A stretch of DNA of 64,000 bases from Bacteroides fragilis (lineage in GTDB: Bacteria; Bacteroidota; Bacteroidia; Bacteroidales; Bacteroidaceae): the NCBI RefSeq assembly GCF_019583405.1, contig NZ_SZUU01000003.1, positions 310,001-374,000 on the forward strand, in the 5' to 3' direction. The notes under the pieces were generated by a model that saw only the letters and a program-made list of their open reading frames with translations, did not search any database and was not told where the DNA came from. Made by a program: the position numbers and the translations under genes. Positions 45,663 through 56,215 of this stretch are shown one piece after another; the stretch's first letter is position 1, and every line of letters starts with the position of its first letter.

Positions 45663-45700
45663 AATAAAAGAAAAGCCGGTATACCATAAGGCATACCGGC
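45663..45700 (-). terminator. clpB terminator
   Basis: GCCGGTAT/ATACCGGC stem; on the minus strand it is followed by TTTTCTTTTATT. Confidence 0.82.
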
Positions 45701-45731
45701 AAATCGCTGTTGTTTATTACTTCTTAATCCT

Positions 45732-48320
45732 TTAGTTACGGAAAACTAATCCGTCTCCTTGTGCATCTACAATGATTGCTTTACTACGGTCTACTTCCTG
45801 TGCCAATAATTTTTTCGATAGATCATTGAGCAAATATCTCTGAATAGCCCTTTTTACAGGACGTGCACCGAATTCCGGATCATAGCCGACCTGTGAAAGG
45901 AAATCCAAAGCCGCATCTGTCAGCTCTAGCTCTACTCCATTACCGGCAAGCATCTTTTGTACGCTCTTAATCTGTAACAAGACAATCTGTTTGATGTCTT
46001 TTTCCGTTAATGGCAGGAACATGATAGTCTCATCGATACGGTTTAGGAATTCCGGACGGATGGTTTTCTTTAGCATGTTCATTACCTCTTTCTTGGTTTC
46101 TTCCACTACTTCCTCGTTGTTGGCACCATTCAGTTTTTCCATCTGGCTCTGTATGTAGCCACTGCCCATATTAGAGGTCATAATGATAATTGTATTTTTA
46201 AAGTTTACCACGCGGCCTTTGTTGTCTGTCAATCGTCCGTCATCAAGTACCTGCAACAAGATATTAAATACATCCGGATGTGCTTTCTCGATTTCATCAA
46301 ACAATACTACAGAATAAGGTTTACGACGAATCGCTTCTGTCAATTGTCCGCCTTCATCATATCCGACATATCCCGGAGGCGCTCCAACTAAACGCGAAAC
46401 GCTGTGCTTCTCCTGGTATTCGCTCATGTCGATACGGGTCATCATCGTTTCATCGTCAAACAGAAATTCGGCAAGAGCTTTGGCAAGTTCGGTTTTACCA
46501 ACTCCTGTAGTGCCCAAGAAGATGAAAGAACCAATAGGTCGTTTGGGATCCTGTAAACCTGCACGGCTGCGGCGTACAGCATCAGATACGGCTGCAATAG
46601 CCTCGTCTTGTCCGATAACACGCTGATGTAATTCCTCTTCAAGGTGGAGCAACTTGTCCTTTTCACTCTGCATCATTTTGCTTACAGGAATTCCGGTCCA
46701 ACGGGATACTACGTCAGCGATGTCTTCAGCATCCACCTCTTCTTTTATCATGGCTGTATCCCCTTGCATTTCGTGCAGTTTTTTCTGGGTATCTTCAATT
46801 TCCTTATGCAGTTCCTGCAATTTGCCATAGCGAATCTCTGCAACTTTGCCATAGTTTCCCTCACGTTCTGCCTTGTCAGCTTCGAATTTAAGATTTTCTA
46901 TTTCAACTTTGTTCTGCTGGATTATATCCATCAGGCTTTTTTCGCTTTGCCATTTTGCTTTATATGATTTTTCCTGTTCTTTCAATTCAGCCAATTCTTT
47001 GCCGATTGTCTGTAATTTCGGTTCATCATTTTCCCGTTTTATAGCTTCTCGCTCAATCTCCAGCTGTTTAATCTTTCGTGAGATTTCATCTAATCCTTCA
47101 GGGACGGAATCCACCTCCATGCGAAGTTTTGCGGCAGCTTCATCCATCAGGTCAATTGCTTTATCGGGCAAAAAACGGTCAGTGATGTACCGGCTGCTTA
47201 ATTCTACGGCAGCAATGATTGCGTCATCTTTGATACGTACGTGATGGTGATTTTCATACCGTTCTTTTAATCCACGTAAGATAGATATTGTGCTCAGATT
47301 GTCCGGTTCATCTACCTGTACTATTTGAAAACGACGTTCCAAAGCTTTATCTTTCTCAAAATATTTCTGATATTCGTCGAGAGTGGTAGCACCGATAGAG
47401 CGTAATTCTCCACGGGCAAGTGCAGGTTTCAGAATATTAGCTGCGTCCATAGCACCTTCTCCTTTTCCTGCTCCTACCAAAGTATGGATTTCATCAATGA
47501 ATAATATGATGTTACCTTCTGATTTCTTCACCTCATTCACTACCGATTTCAGTCGTTCCTCAAATTCTCCTTTATATTTAGCTCCTGCAACGAGTGCGCC
47601 CATATCAAGTGAGTATACCTGTTTATTTTTCAGGTTTTCAGGGACATCACCACGAAGAATACGGTGTGCCAGCCCCTCAACAATAGCTGTTTTACCGGTA
47701 CCCGGTTCACCTATTAATATAGGATTGTTTTTTGTGCGCCGACTTAGAATCTGAAGTACCCGTCGGATTTCTTCATCACGTCCGATCACAGGGTCGAGCT
47801 TACCGCTACGGGCTGCTTCATTTAAGTTAATGGCATATTTTTCCAGTGACTGGTAATTATCTTCACTGGATTGAGAGGTTACCTTTTCTCCTTTTCTCAA
47901 TTCACTGATGGCACCACGCAATTCCTTTTCGGTCATTCCTGCATCTTTCAGGATGGTAGACACTGTGCTCTTTACTGTCAGTAAGGCCAGTAAAAGATGT
48001 TCCAATGAAACAAACTCATCGCCCATTTCTTTGGAATACTGTGTAGCTTTTTGAAAGACTTCGTTCGCTTCCCTGCTCAAGTAAGGTTCTCCACCGGAAA
48101 CTTTTGGGAAAGAGTCGATCTGCTTATCGAGTACGAGGGAGATTTGTTGTCCGTTCAGTCCCAACTTCTGAAAGATAAAGTTAGTCACATTTTCGCCTAC
48201 CTTCATCACTCCGTACAGGATATGAGCCGTTTCGATGGCTTGTTGCCCCCGACTTTGTGCCAGGTTAATAGCCTCTTGTACAGCTTCCTGAGATTTAATG
48301 GTAAAATTGTTAAAGTTCAT
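45732..48320 (-). CDS. clpB: ClpB disaggregase
   Basis: 862 residues. N-domain ([20 protein letters not shown]), first AAA+ ring ([27 protein letters not shown]), the coiled-coil middle domain (about 400-530) that distinguishes ClpB from ClpA/C, and second AAA+ ring ([39 protein letters not shown] sensor 2). With DnaK it resolves protein aggregates. Strong ribosome site (AAGGAG) upstream. I do not see a standard -7 box or CIRCE element, so heat control may be by other means. Confidence 0.97.
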   Translation of the reverse strand: MNFNNFTIKSQEAVQEAINLAQSRGQQAIETAHILYGVMKVGENVTNFIFQKLGLNGQQISLVLDKQIDSFPKVSGGEPYLSREANEVFQKATQYSKEMGDEFVSLEHLLLALLTVKSTVSTILKDAGMTEKELRGAISELRKGEKVTSQSSEDNYQSLEKYAINLNEAARSGKLDPVIGRDEEIRRVLQILSRRTKNNPILIGEPGTGKTAIVEGLAHRILRGDVPENLKNKQVYSLDMGALVAGAKYKGEFEERLKSVVNEVKKSEGNIILFIDEIHTLVGAGKGEGAMDAANILKPALARGELRSIGATTLDEYQKYFEKDKALERRFQIVQVDEPDNLSTISILRGLKERYENHHHVRIKDDAIIAAVELSSRYITDRFLPDKAIDLMDEAAAKLRMEVDSVPEGLDEISRKIKQLEIEREAIKRENDEPKLQTIGKELAELKEQEKSYKAKWQSEKSLMDIIQQNKVEIENLKFEADKAEREGNYGKVAEIRYGKLQELHKEIEDTQKKLHEMQGDTAMIKEEVDAEDIADVVSRWTGIPVSKMMQSEKDKLLHLEEELHQRVIGQDEAIAAVSDAVRRSRAGLQDPKRPIGSFIFLGTTGVGKTELAKALAEFLFDDETMMTRIDMSEYQEKHSVSRLVGAPPGYVGYDEGGQLTEAIRRKPYSVVLFDEIEKAHPDVFNILLQVLDDGRLTDNKGRVVNFKNTIIIMTSNMGSGYIQSQMEKLNGANNEEVVEETKKEVMNMLKKTIRPEFLNRIDETIMFLPLTEKDIKQIVLLQIKSVQKMLAGNGVELELTDAALDFLSQVGYDPEFGARPVKRAIQRYLLNDLSKKLLAQEVDRSKAIIVDAQGDGLVFRN

Positions 48321-48542
48321 ATCGTTTGTTCTCCTTTCTTATTCTTGTTTTCAATAACACTATTAGAGGCGCAAAAGATTTGCCATGGGGTAAAAACTGA
48401 CTTTTTTTCAGCTTTTTAAGAAAAATAAAAGCCAAAATGTCATGTATTTTCTTTTATGGAGGAAATTGTGTCCGAATGTAAGAGCATTTTAGAAGTATGT
48501 TGTATCTTTATGCCCTCAATATAATGATTAAGGAATTACGAT

Positions 48543-49124
48543 ATGGACGAAAAAATAAAGTTTCCTTCGAATGTGGTACTGATTGATGCAGCATTTCTGA
48601 ATTTAGTTGTAATGGATCTGAAGAAATACTTTGAGAAAACCTTGATGCGTGAACTGCAAGAGATTGATCTCTCGGAACTGATAACCTATATAGTACTTGA
48701 TGCAGGTATGGCAGTAGGCGATAATCAAATCCAAATATTAATGGTATATGATAAGGATTCGACTCAGTTGTCTAATTGCCGACCTTCCGATTTATCGGCA
48801 GAGTTGAATGGGGTGGCATTTAAGAGTCAGTTCGGAGAGTTTTCTTTTGCCAGTGTACCTTGCGAGGAAATGGTATCTCGTGAAGAATTATATTTGGATT
48901 TGTTGAATATCGTTTCAGATTCTGCTGATGTGGAACGGCTGATTTTGGTCTCTTTCAATGAAGAATATGGTGCTAAGGTAATGGAGCGGTTAAAAGCTAT
49001 CAAGAATAAGGAAATCATTCAATTCCGTATGAATGAACCGGAGGAGAATATTGAAGGACATCAGTGGGAGATGTTGGCATATCCCGTGATGCAAGCATTG
49101 GGAATCAAGGGAGAAGAGTTGTAA
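48543..49124 (+). CDS. Conserved hypothetical protein
   Basis: 193 residues, no signal peptide or membrane helix; acidic, alpha/beta (VVLIDAAFLNLVVMDLKKYF, ADVERLILVSFNEEYGAKVM). I do not recognise a domain. It begins a run of three genes on the plus strand with the LysR regulator (24-base gap) and YeiH. A near-consensus -7 box (TATCTTTA) lies about 40 bases upstream. Confidence 0.6.
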   Translation: MDEKIKFPSNVVLIDAAFLNLVVMDLKKYFEKTLMRELQEIDLSELITYIVLDAGMAVGDNQIQILMVYDKDSTQLSNCRPSDLSAELNGVAFKSQFGEFSFASVPCEEMVSREELYLDLLNIVSDSADVERLILVSFNEEYGAKVMERLKAIKNKEIIQFRMNEPEENIEGHQWEMLAYPVMQALGIKGEEL

Positions 49125-49148
49125 TATTAGCAATAAGCCTTTATATTT

Positions 49149-50045
49149 ATGTCTGATTTTCGTCTGAAAGTATTTTTAAGCGTTGCTAAGAACCTCAGTT
49201 TCACTAAGGCCTCACAAGAGTTGTTTGTCAGTCAGCCTGCCATAACCAAACATATTCAGGAATTGGAGACCTGTTATCAGGTTCGGTTGTTTGATCGGCA
49301 GGGAAATAAGATTTCTTTGACAGAAGCGGGTAAACTTTTGCAGGAACATAGTGAAAAGATATTGGAGGACTACAAGCGGTTGGAATATGAAATGCATTTG
49401 CTGCATAACGAGTGTATAGGTGATTTGAAATTAGGTGCCAGCACTACCATTTCTCAATATGTGCTTCCTCCTTTGCTTGCTAATTTTATAGCCAAGTTTC
49501 CCCAAGTAAATCTTTCTTTGTTGAATGGGAATTCCAGAGAGATAGAGGCTGCTTTGCAGGAACATCGTATCGATTTAGGATTGGTAGAAGGTATTTGCCG
49601 CCTACCCAATCTTAAATATACTACATTTTTGCAGGATGAATTAGTGGCAGTTGTCCATACAGGTAGCAAACTTTCATTGCCAGATGAGATAGCGCCGGAA
49701 GATTTATCCAGAATTCCGCTTGTGCTCAGGGAGAGAGGTTCGGGCACATTGGATGTTTTCGAGAGAGCTTTATCCGAGCATAATATGAAGTTATCATCCT
49801 TGAACGTACTTTTATATTTAGGCAGTACAGAGAGTATCAAGCTGTTTTTAGAATATACAGATTGTATCGGAATTGTTTCTATCCGTTCTATCAGTCGTGA
49901 ATTACTTTCAGGTACTTTCCGTGTTATTGAGATTAAAGGTATGCCAATGCTACGTGAGTTCTGTTTTGCTCAACCTCAAGGCCAAGAGAGTGGGTTATCA
50001 CAAGTTTTGATGCAGTTTGCTATGCATCATAACAAAAAGTTATAG
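49149..50045 (+). CDS. LysR-type transcriptional regulator
   Basis: 298 residues. N-terminal winged HTH (LKVFLSVAKNLSFTKASQEL, SQPAITKHIQELE, RLFDRQGNKISLTEAGKLL) and a two-lobe effector domain (LKLGASTTISQYVLPPLLAN). The Cys/sulfur or similar effector is unknown. The target is likely the YeiH-family transporter gene 78 bases downstream, a common LysR-YeiH pairing. Confidence 0.9.
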   Translation: MSDFRLKVFLSVAKNLSFTKASQELFVSQPAITKHIQELETCYQVRLFDRQGNKISLTEAGKLLQEHSEKILEDYKRLEYEMHLLHNECIGDLKLGASTTISQYVLPPLLANFIAKFPQVNLSLLNGNSREIEAALQEHRIDLGLVEGICRLPNLKYTTFLQDELVAVVHTGSKLSLPDEIAPEDLSRIPLVLRERGSGTLDVFERALSEHNMKLSSLNVLLYLGSTESIKLFLEYTDCIGIVSIRSISRELLSGTFRVIEIKGMPMLREFCFAQPQGQESGLSQVLMQFAMHHNKKL

Positions 50046-50062
50046 AGTATAATTAGATGCAA

Positions 50063-50094
50063 TTGGCATATACCGACAAGTAGCCGTATCTTTG
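50063..50094 (+). promoter_or_regulatory. Promoter of the YeiH-family gene
   Basis: TTG (50063-50065), 21 bases, TATCTTTG (50087-50094), between the LysR stop and the transporter start. Confidence 0.65.
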
Positions 50095-50123
50095 CACCCG
50101 AAAAATAAAAAAGATAATAAGAT

Positions 50124-51116
50124 ATGGTATCAGCTATTACGAAAACGTTACAGACAAACAATAAAAAGGTCTATGTTTCTTTACTTTCTATTTTGACTTT
50201 CTTTTTAATGTTGGATTATGTTCCAGGATTGCAGGCACTTTCTGCATGGGTAACTCCACCGTTAGCGCTCTTTCTTGGATTGGCTTTTGCGTTAACTTGT
50301 GGACAGGCTCATCCGAAATTTAATAAAAAGACATCTAAATATTTGTTGCAATACTCTGTTGTTGGATTAGGTTTTGGTATGAATTTGCATTCGGCACTTG
50401 CTTCCGGTAAAGAAGGAATGGAGTTTACTGTTATTTCAGTAATCGGTACATTGATCATAGGATGGTTTATTGGTCGTAAGTTCTTGAAAGTAGATCGTAA
50501 TACCTCTTATCTTATCAGTTCGGGTACGGCGATTTGTGGTGGTAGTGCTATTGCTGCTGTAGGTCCCGTAGTAAAGGCGAATGATAGTGAAATGTCTGTA
50601 GCGTTGGCTACAATATTCATATTAAACGCACTTGCTCTTTTTATCTTTCCAGTAATCGGGCATGCTTTAAATATGAGTCAACATGAGTTCGGAACTTGGG
50701 CTGCCATTGCTATTCATGATACAAGTTCTGTGGTAGGTGCCGGTGCTGCATACGGTGAGGAGGCGCTAAAAGTTGCTACTACTATTAAATTGACCCGTGC
50801 CCTTTGGATTATTCCAATGGCATTTGCTACTTCATTTATCTTTAAAAGTAAAGGACAGAAGATCAGCATTCCTTGGTTTATCTTCTTCTTTGTATTGGCT
50901 ATGATTGTGAATACCTATTTGTTGGGTAGTGTGCCCGCATTGGGGGCAGCTATCAATGGATTGGCTCGTAAGACTTTAACTATTACTATGTTTTTCATCG
51001 GGGCTTCTCTTTCTTTGGATGTTGTGAAGTCCGTAGGTATCAAACCTTTGATACAGGGAGTACTTTTGTGGGCAGTGATTAGTCTGAGCACTTTAGCATA
51101 TATTTATTGGTGCTGA
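50124..51116 (+). CDS. YeiH/UPF0324 family putative sulfate exporter
   Basis: 330 residues, about ten membrane helices. Family motifs: PPLALFLGLAFALTCGQAHP, VVGLGFGMNLHSAL, SSGTAICGGSAIAAVGPVV, WAAIAIHDTSSVVGAGAAYG. Annotated in related bacteria as a sulfate or organosulfur exporter under LysR control; the substrate is not demonstrated. Ends at a bidirectional terminator. Confidence 0.88.
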   Translation: MVSAITKTLQTNNKKVYVSLLSILTFFLMLDYVPGLQALSAWVTPPLALFLGLAFALTCGQAHPKFNKKTSKYLLQYSVVGLGFGMNLHSALASGKEGMEFTVISVIGTLIIGWFIGRKFLKVDRNTSYLISSGTAICGGSAIAAVGPVVKANDSEMSVALATIFILNALALFIFPVIGHALNMSQHEFGTWAAIAIHDTSSVVGAGAAYGEEALKVATTIKLTRALWIIPMAFATSFIFKSKGQKISIPWFIFFFVLAMIVNTYLLGSVPALGAAINGLARKTLTITMFFIGASLSLDVVKSVGIKPLIQGVLLWAVISLSTLAYIYWC

Positions 51117-51137
51117 TTAAATATAAACAGAACTATA

Positions 51138-51178
51138 TGTAAAGAGGTACGATGTATTTAGACATCGTACCTCTTACA
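51138..51178. terminator. Bidirectional terminator between YeiH and DUF4252 genes
   Basis: AGAGGTACGATGT pairs with ACATCGTACCTCT, loop ATTTAG; A- and T-rich on both sides, so it can stop both convergent transcripts. Confidence 0.82.
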
Positions 51179-51200
51179 TTTAATAAATATCCTATATCAT

Positions 51201-51884
51201 TTACTCTATACTTATGTTCTTTAGTTCTTTCCCAAGGTTTTTTAGTTCCTCATTCAAAGCGTTTAATTCTTCCCTATAATTCGCATCTATAGTGTTCAAA
51301 TTATAAGTTCCGCTTAATTCTATCATACCTTTTTGTTTGCTTATATCTTTCTTGCTGTCATAAATGGCAGGTTTATTATTGGTATAGAGCCTATCTCCTG
51401 ATATTATAAAGCACTGACTGGTATTTTGATACAACATTAGTTTTTTGATATCATCCGTCGTCATATCTCCTTCCATATATACGAATTTTATGGAAGATGC
51501 CCGGTCCATTACCATAATTAGTTCTTTTATCTTACTTCCTTTACGATTTACATAGATTTCTGAACCGGAAGTTGTCCCTTTTTGTTTCATCAACAGTTCA
51601 TATTTGGATGACTGCATCAAAGAACGAATATCTTTAGCCATCTCTTCACGTATCTTATTATCACGCGTAGAAAGAACCTGAACAGAGTTCAAGTGTTCTG
51701 CCACCTTACCTATATAAAGGTCTTTCATAAATAAGTTCGGATTTAGTTCCATCATAGCTTTAGAGATATAAACTGATGATACTCCTTTCATGTCGTTGTA
51801 TTTGTTGAACAAATTTTTTTGTGCCTGACAAAAGAGAGGTGACAATAACAGTACACAAACCAGAATAAATTTCATTGTTTTCAT
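51201..51884 (-). CDS. Exported DUF4252 protein
   Basis: 227 residues. Signal peptide MKFILVCVLLLSPLFCQA, then KYNDMKGVSSVYISKAMMEL and IKELIMVMDRASSIKFVYME, which fit DUF4252. A periplasmic or outer-membrane-associated protein of unknown role, typically encoded with an ECF sigma factor, as here. Starts six bases after the membrane-protein stop. Confidence 0.82.
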   Translation of the reverse strand: MKTMKFILVCVLLLSPLFCQAQKNLFNKYNDMKGVSSVYISKAMMELNPNLFMKDLYIGKVAEHLNSVQVLSTRDNKIREEMAKDIRSLMQSSKYELLMKQKGTTSGSEIYVNRKGSKIKELIMVMDRASSIKFVYMEGDMTTDDIKKLMLYQNTSQCFIISGDRLYTNNKPAIYDSKKDISKQKGMIELSGTYNLNTIDANYREELNALNEELKNLGKELKNISIE

Positions 51885-51890
51885 AACCGT

Positions 51891-52418
51891 TTATTTTTTT
51901 ATTTCGTTTTTTACTTCTTGATGTATTCTTCTCATGTCTATTTGGCTTTCTTTTACTTCATTGAACCCATTGTTCAGGTTAATGGAAATCTCCAGTAAAG
52001 TCGCCTGGAACATTCGGTAGGCTTCTTCCGGGTCAGAAAATGTGTCTTGCGGTGTAGGTGGACACACATTTTTACCCAGATTTTCGATACCATATCCAAG
52101 GCCGACAAGTAATAGCATAGTGGCTGCTATACTTCCAATCCACCGCCAGTTGTTCTTGGAACTGTTGGGGTGGAAGAAGCGTTGTTCTTTCTCGGCCATT
52201 TCATCAATCAACAAGTTTAGTTTGTCCTCCAAATATGCAGGAATTTCCACATCTTGATCTGCGTTTAAGTAAAGGTTAAGAAAGATTTCTTTATCCTTCA
52301 ACAGATATTCGGGTACTTCTGTTGTTCTGAAATAATCTCTCAGCGCCTCTTCCTGGCTCTCGGTAGTAGTCCCCTCATAAAACTCGGCGAGTAACCTTTC
52401 AATTTCTTCGACTTTCAT
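51891..52418 (-). CDS. Single-pass membrane protein, likely partner of the ECF sigma factor
   Basis: 175 residues from MKVEEIERLLAEFYEGTTTE, a short acidic helical N-terminal domain, then a membrane helix (WIGSIAATMLLLVGLGYGI) at about 100-118 and an outer part of about 55 residues. Architecture and position (start overlaps the sigma stop by 20 bases) suggest an anti-sigma or signal-transducing partner. No FecR or zinc anti-sigma motif is visible. Confidence 0.65.
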   Translation of the reverse strand: MKVEEIERLLAEFYEGTTTESQEEALRDYFRTTEVPEYLLKDKEIFLNLYLNADQDVEIPAYLEDKLNLLIDEMAEKEQRFFHPNSSKNNWRWIGSIAATMLLLVGLGYGIENLGKNVCPPTPQDTFSDPEEAYRMFQATLLEISINLNNGFNEVKESQIDMRRIHQEVKNEIKK

Positions 52419-52914
52419 AATTATTCCATTTATTAAATTCTTCACGTATCTTTTTCCTTGCTCGTGATAGCAGTACACGAACATTAATAGAATTCAATCC
52501 GGTGACTTGTTCTATCTCTTCGTAAGAACAGCCTTTGATATCGCGCATGTTTATGATCCGTTGCTGCTGTTCGGGTAAGTGGGCTATGATATCTTTTACC
52601 TGTCGTGCGCCTTCGCGTACTTCCAGGTTGTCCGACTGGGAAATATCCTGAACGGCAGACAGTTCTACGGTTTGTCGGGACAATATGTACTTTCCTGAGC
52701 GGAGCAAATCAAAACACATATTCTTTACCAAAGTGACACTAAATGCTTCCGGATTACTAATAACAGTCAGTCCTTCCCGCTTATCCCACAGCTTCAGGTA
52801 GGCTTCTTGCACTATATCCTCCGCATCGGCTGAATTCTCCAGTAGCCGGTAAGCTACACGGTACAGTTTGCGGTGATAAGGCAGAAACTCTTTTTTAAAA
52901 CTCTCAGCATCCAT
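52399..52914 (-). CDS. ECF-family RNA polymerase sigma factor
   Basis: 171 residues. Region 2 (YRVAYRLLENSADAEDIVQE, YLKLWDKREG) and region 4 (LPEQQQRIINMRDIKGCSYE, LNSINVRVLLSRARKKI). First gene of an operon with a membrane protein and a DUF4252 protein, so it probably responds to an envelope signal. Confidence 0.92.
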   Translation of the reverse strand: MDAESFKKEFLPYHRKLYRVAYRLLENSADAEDIVQEAYLKLWDKREGLTVISNPEAFSVTLVKNMCFDLLRSGKYILSRQTVELSAVQDISQSDNLEVREGARQVKDIIAHLPEQQQRIINMRDIKGCSYEEIEQVTGLNSINVRVLLSRARKKIREEFNKWNNYESRRN

Positions 52915-53055
52915 GGATTCGTTTTTGTCAATGTTTATATTTGTAAGACGTAACGGGACGAATTATGTTACAAAGAAAGAGAAAAAAGAGCAAGTAATAT
53001 GAAGATATTTGATGAAAAGGATGTACTTTTAATGACTTAATTAAAATGAAATACT

Positions 53056-53280
53056 ATGAGCGAAAGTGAAATTACGAAATTGGATATTATTGTAGAGGTA
53101 TTAGGTGAGAGAGAACCAGAGATACGGCGCTTGGTTACATTGGATGATCGGATAAGGACATTTGCAGAGTCTGGTGATGAAAATGGTCAGAGAATGCCAA
53201 TTGAACTTATAGCGGAGTGGGCGATGTTGCTGGATAAGTACTATCCGTTGGCATTGGAAAAACGGAATTCTCTGAATTGA
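53056..53280 (+). CDS. Small acidic hypothetical protein
   Basis: 74 residues, soluble and helical (ITKLDIIVEVLGEREPEIRR, IELIAEWAMLLDKYYPLALE). No domain recognised. It is real in appearance: an isolated frame with ATG, a TATATTTG box about 113 bases upstream (52936-52943) and a terminator after it. Confidence 0.55.
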   Translation: MSESEITKLDIIVEVLGEREPEIRRLVTLDDRIRTFAESGDENGQRMPIELIAEWAMLLDKYYPLALEKRNSLN

Positions 53281-53287
53281 TATATGA

Positions 53288-53330
53288 TAAACGACTGGCT
53301 GTATTTCATTGAATGACAGCCAGTCGTTAT
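53288..53330. terminator. Bidirectional terminator between the small acidic protein gene and recA
   Basis: A perfect 13-bp stem AACGACTGGCTGT/ACAGCCAGTCGTT with a 13-base loop, flanked by A/T-rich sequence on both sides. Confidence 0.8.
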
Positions 53331-53341
53331 CTGTTGATTAG

Positions 53342-54385
53342 TTATTTGTGTTCTCTCAATTTTTCGAAGATTAATCCTTCCAGTTCTTCGGCGAGTTCGG
53401 GATTATCGGCAATACATTGTTTAGCTGCGTCGCGACCCTGTCCCAGCTTCGTGTCATTATAGCTATACCATGAACCACTTTTCTTGATGATTCCCAAATC
53501 AGCACCCAGATCAATAATCTCTCCAGAATGTGATATACCTTCGCCAAACATGATATCGAATTCTGCTTTACGGAAAGGAGGAGCTACTTTATTCTTCACA
53601 ACCTTGACTTTTGTTTGTTTACCAATCACCTCTTCACCGTCTTTTATTTGTTGTGAACCGCGGATATCCAAACGTACCGAAGCATAGAACTTCAATGCAT
53701 TGCCACCGGTTGTTGTTTCGGGATTACCGAACATTACACCGATTTTCTCACGCAATTGGTTGATGAAAACACAAGTCGTACGGGTTTTACTCACTGCTGA
53801 TGTTAACTTGCGTAATGCCTGAGACATTAATCGAGCCTGCAAACCTACTTTATTGTCACCCATGTCTCCTTCTATTTCTGCTTTCGGAGTCAAGGCGGCT
53901 ACGGAGTCTACTACGATGATGTCGATGGCTGAAGAGCGGATCAATTGCTCCGCAATTTCCAATGCCTGTTCTCCGTTATCCGGTTGAGAGATAAACAGAT
54001 TATCTACATCCACTCCCAGCTTGGCCGCATAAAAACGATCAAAGGCATGTTCTGCATCAATGAAAGCGGCAATTCCACCGGCTTTTTGTGCTTCTGCAAT
54101 GGCGTGGATCGCCAGTGTGGTTTTACCGGATGATTCCGGACCATAAATTTCAATTATTCTTCCGCGGGGATAACCGCCTACGCCTAATGCTGCATTCAGT
54201 GCAATCGAACCTGTAGGAATTACTTCTACTTGTTCTACCACTTCTTCACCCATTTTCATGATAGAACCTTTACCGAAGCTTTTCTCTATCTTGTCCATGG
54301 CAGCCTGTAAGGCTTTTAATTTTTCGCTTGATGCCATTTTATTATTATCTGTTTCAAAATTTAACTCGTCTTCTTTCTTTGCCAT
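53342..54385 (-). CDS. recA: Recombinase RecA
   Basis: 347 residues: Walker [38 protein letters not shown] (L1 nearby), [20 protein letters not shown] (L2) and a C-terminal acidic tail. Central to homologous recombination and SOS. It starts ten bases after the peroxiredoxin stop and is the last gene of a three-gene run with bcp and carboxyspermidine dehydrogenase. No LexA-type operator was recognised. Confidence 0.98.
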   Translation of the reverse strand: MAKKEDELNFETDNNKMASSEKLKALQAAMDKIEKSFGKGSIMKMGEEVVEQVEVIPTGSIALNAALGVGGYPRGRIIEIYGPESSGKTTLAIHAIAEAQKAGGIAAFIDAEHAFDRFYAAKLGVDVDNLFISQPDNGEQALEIAEQLIRSSAIDIIVVDSVAALTPKAEIEGDMGDNKVGLQARLMSQALRKLTSAVSKTRTTCVFINQLREKIGVMFGNPETTTGGNALKFYASVRLDIRGSQQIKDGEEVIGKQTKVKVVKNKVAPPFRKAEFDIMFGEGISHSGEIIDLGADLGIIKKSGSWYSYNDTKLGQGRDAAKQCIADNPELAEELEGLIFEKLREHK

Positions 54386-54395
54386 AATGATCGAT

Positions 54396-54842
54396 TTATA
54401 AAATTTGTGAAGCGTGTTCTTTGGTCTTTACTTCTTTCGGACCGATGATTCGTTCAACGACTCCTTCTTCATTGATCAGGAAAGTAGTGCGTAAAGTACC
54501 CATATAGGCACGGCCATATAGCTTTTTCTCTCCCCATACTCCAAATTGTTCTACTAATTTTTTATCAGTATCGGCAATCAAGGTAAATGGCAGATTATTC
54601 TTTTCAATAAATTTTTGATGTGACTTTTCATTGTCTACACTGACACCGATCACTTCGTATCCGGCCTTACGCAATTCTGCATAATTGTCACGCAGGCTGC
54701 AAGCCTGAGCTGTACAGCCAGAAGTGCTATCTTTGGGGTAGAAATAAAGGACGATTTTTCTTCCTTTATAGTTGCTGAGGCGTACCTCTTCTCCCTTTTC
54801 ATTGATACCCAGCAATTCAGGGACTTTATCTCCTATATTCAT
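54396..54842 (-). CDS. bcp: Thioredoxin-dependent peroxiredoxin, Bcp type
   Basis: 148 residues from [40 protein letters not shown] holds the peroxidatic Cys and, five residues on, the resolving Cys of the Bcp/PrxQ class. Reduces hydroperoxides in the cytoplasm. The frame reaches upstream to 54914, but the 24 extra residues do not belong to the family. Confidence 0.94.
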   Translation of the reverse strand: MNIGDKVPELLGINEKGEEVRLSNYKGRKIVLYFYPKDSTSGCTAQACSLRDNYAELRKAGYEVIGVSVDNEKSHQKFIEKNNLPFTLIADTDKKLVEQFGVWGEKKLYGRAYMGTLRTTFLINEEGVVERIIGPKEVKTKEHASQIL

Positions 54843-54927
54843 CTTTGATGATTTTCCCAATGTATAAATTATGTCAATCCGTTTGCCACAAGGTGGCATA
54901 TAGCCAATTGACATATTGTTATGTTAA

Positions 54928-56121
54928 TTACAATTCCAGGTTTCCGTCGAATTCTTCGTGCCAAGGCAGACCTTGTTTGTTCAATTGTTCCATGAACGGA
55001 TCCGGATTAAACTCTTCTACATTATTCACACCCGGTCGATTCCATTCGCCTTTGAAGAACATCATGGCACCAATCATAGCCGGGACACCTGTGGTATAGC
55101 TTACTCCCTGCATACCCGTTTCTTTGTATGCTGCTTCGTGACTGCAGTTATTGTATACATAGTAGGTACGTTCTTTGCCATCTTTTAAGCCACGGATACG
55201 GCAACCGATTGAGGTTTCCCCTTCGTAATTTTCACCCAGATCTTGAGGATTAGGTAGCACGGCCTTCAAGAATTGCAGAGGAACAATTTTTTGCCCGTTG
55301 TAATCGATTTCGTCGATGCGGGCCATACCGATGTTCTGAATCACACGTAGGTGTGTCAGATATTCCTGGCCGAATGTCATCCAAAAGCGTGCTCGTTTGA
55401 TAGTTGGAAAGTGTTTTACAAGTGATTCCAACTCTTCGTGGTATAACAAGTATGAGTCACGAGGACCTATATTCGGATAGGTCAAGTCTTTATGAATTTC
55501 CAAGGGTCCGGTGGTTACCCACTGTCCGTTTTCATAATAACGTCCGTTTTGGGTTATTTCACGGATATTGATTTCCGGATTGAAGTTTGTAGCAAAAGCC
55601 TTGTGATGATTTCCGGCATTACAATCTACTATATCCAAGTATTGAATTTCATCGAAATAATGTTTGGCAGCATATGCCGTATAAATGCCACTTACTCCCG
55701 GGTCGAATCCACAACCTAAGATAGCAGTCAGACCTGCCTCTTTGAAACGTTCGTGATAAGCCCATTGCCAACTATATTCAAAGTGAGCTTCGTCTTTAGG
55801 CTCATAATTAGCGGTATCCAGGTAGTTTACACCTGCTTTCAGGCAGGCTTCCATGATAGTCAGATCTTGATAAGGCAAAGCAACGTTAATAACCATTTCC
55901 GGTTTGAAGTCGTTGAATAGTGCTACCAGTTCGTCTACATTATCAGCATCCACTTGGGCTGTTTTTATGCTGGGGTTGCCGATGGCTTTCACAATGTCGT
56001 CACATTTTGACTTCGTGCGGCTTGCGATCATGATATCAGTAAATACATCGGCATTTTGTGCCACTTTGTGTGCTACAACGGTACCTACACCGCCTGCACC
56101 GATAATAAGAACTCTACCCAT
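54928..56121 (-). CDS. Carboxynorspermidine/carboxyspermidine dehydrogenase (saccharopine dehydrogenase family)
   Basis: 397 residues. Rossmann start VLIIGAGGVGTVVAHKVAQN, AGVNYLDTANYEP, LGCGFDPGVSGIYTAYA and CNAGNHHKAFATNFNPEINI. This subgroup condenses aspartate semialdehyde with a diamine, the first step of the alternative spermidine route that Bacteroides uses; the decarboxylase partner is not in the window. It heads the operon with bcp and recA. A -7 box (TATATTTG, minus, 56178-56171) lies 50 bases upstream. Confidence 0.88.
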   Translation of the reverse strand: MGRVLIIGAGGVGTVVAHKVAQNADVFTDIMIASRTKSKCDDIVKAIGNPSIKTAQVDADNVDELVALFNDFKPEMVINVALPYQDLTIMEACLKAGVNYLDTANYEPKDEAHFEYSWQWAYHERFKEAGLTAILGCGFDPGVSGIYTAYAAKHYFDEIQYLDIVDCNAGNHHKAFATNFNPEINIREITQNGRYYENGQWVTTGPLEIHKDLTYPNIGPRDSYLLYHEELESLVKHFPTIKRARFWMTFGQEYLTHLRVIQNIGMARIDEIDYNGQKIVPLQFLKAVLPNPQDLGENYEGETSIGCRIRGLKDGKERTYYVYNNCSHEAAYKETGMQGVSYTTGVPAMIGAMMFFKGEWNRPGVNNVEEFNPDPFMEQLNKQGLPWHEEFDGNLEL

Positions 56122-56170
56122 TTCTTTAATTAAGAATTTTAAATTAAGAATTTAAGAATTGTTGATGGAA

Positions 56171-56178
56171 CAAATATA
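56171..56178 (-). promoter_or_regulatory. Promoter -7 element of the carboxyspermidine dehydrogenase-bcp-recA operon
   Basis: TATATTTG on the minus strand. Confidence 0.55.
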
Positions 56179-56215
56179 CGGCATTATTTCAGAATATTCG
56201 CCGATTTAAGTTTCT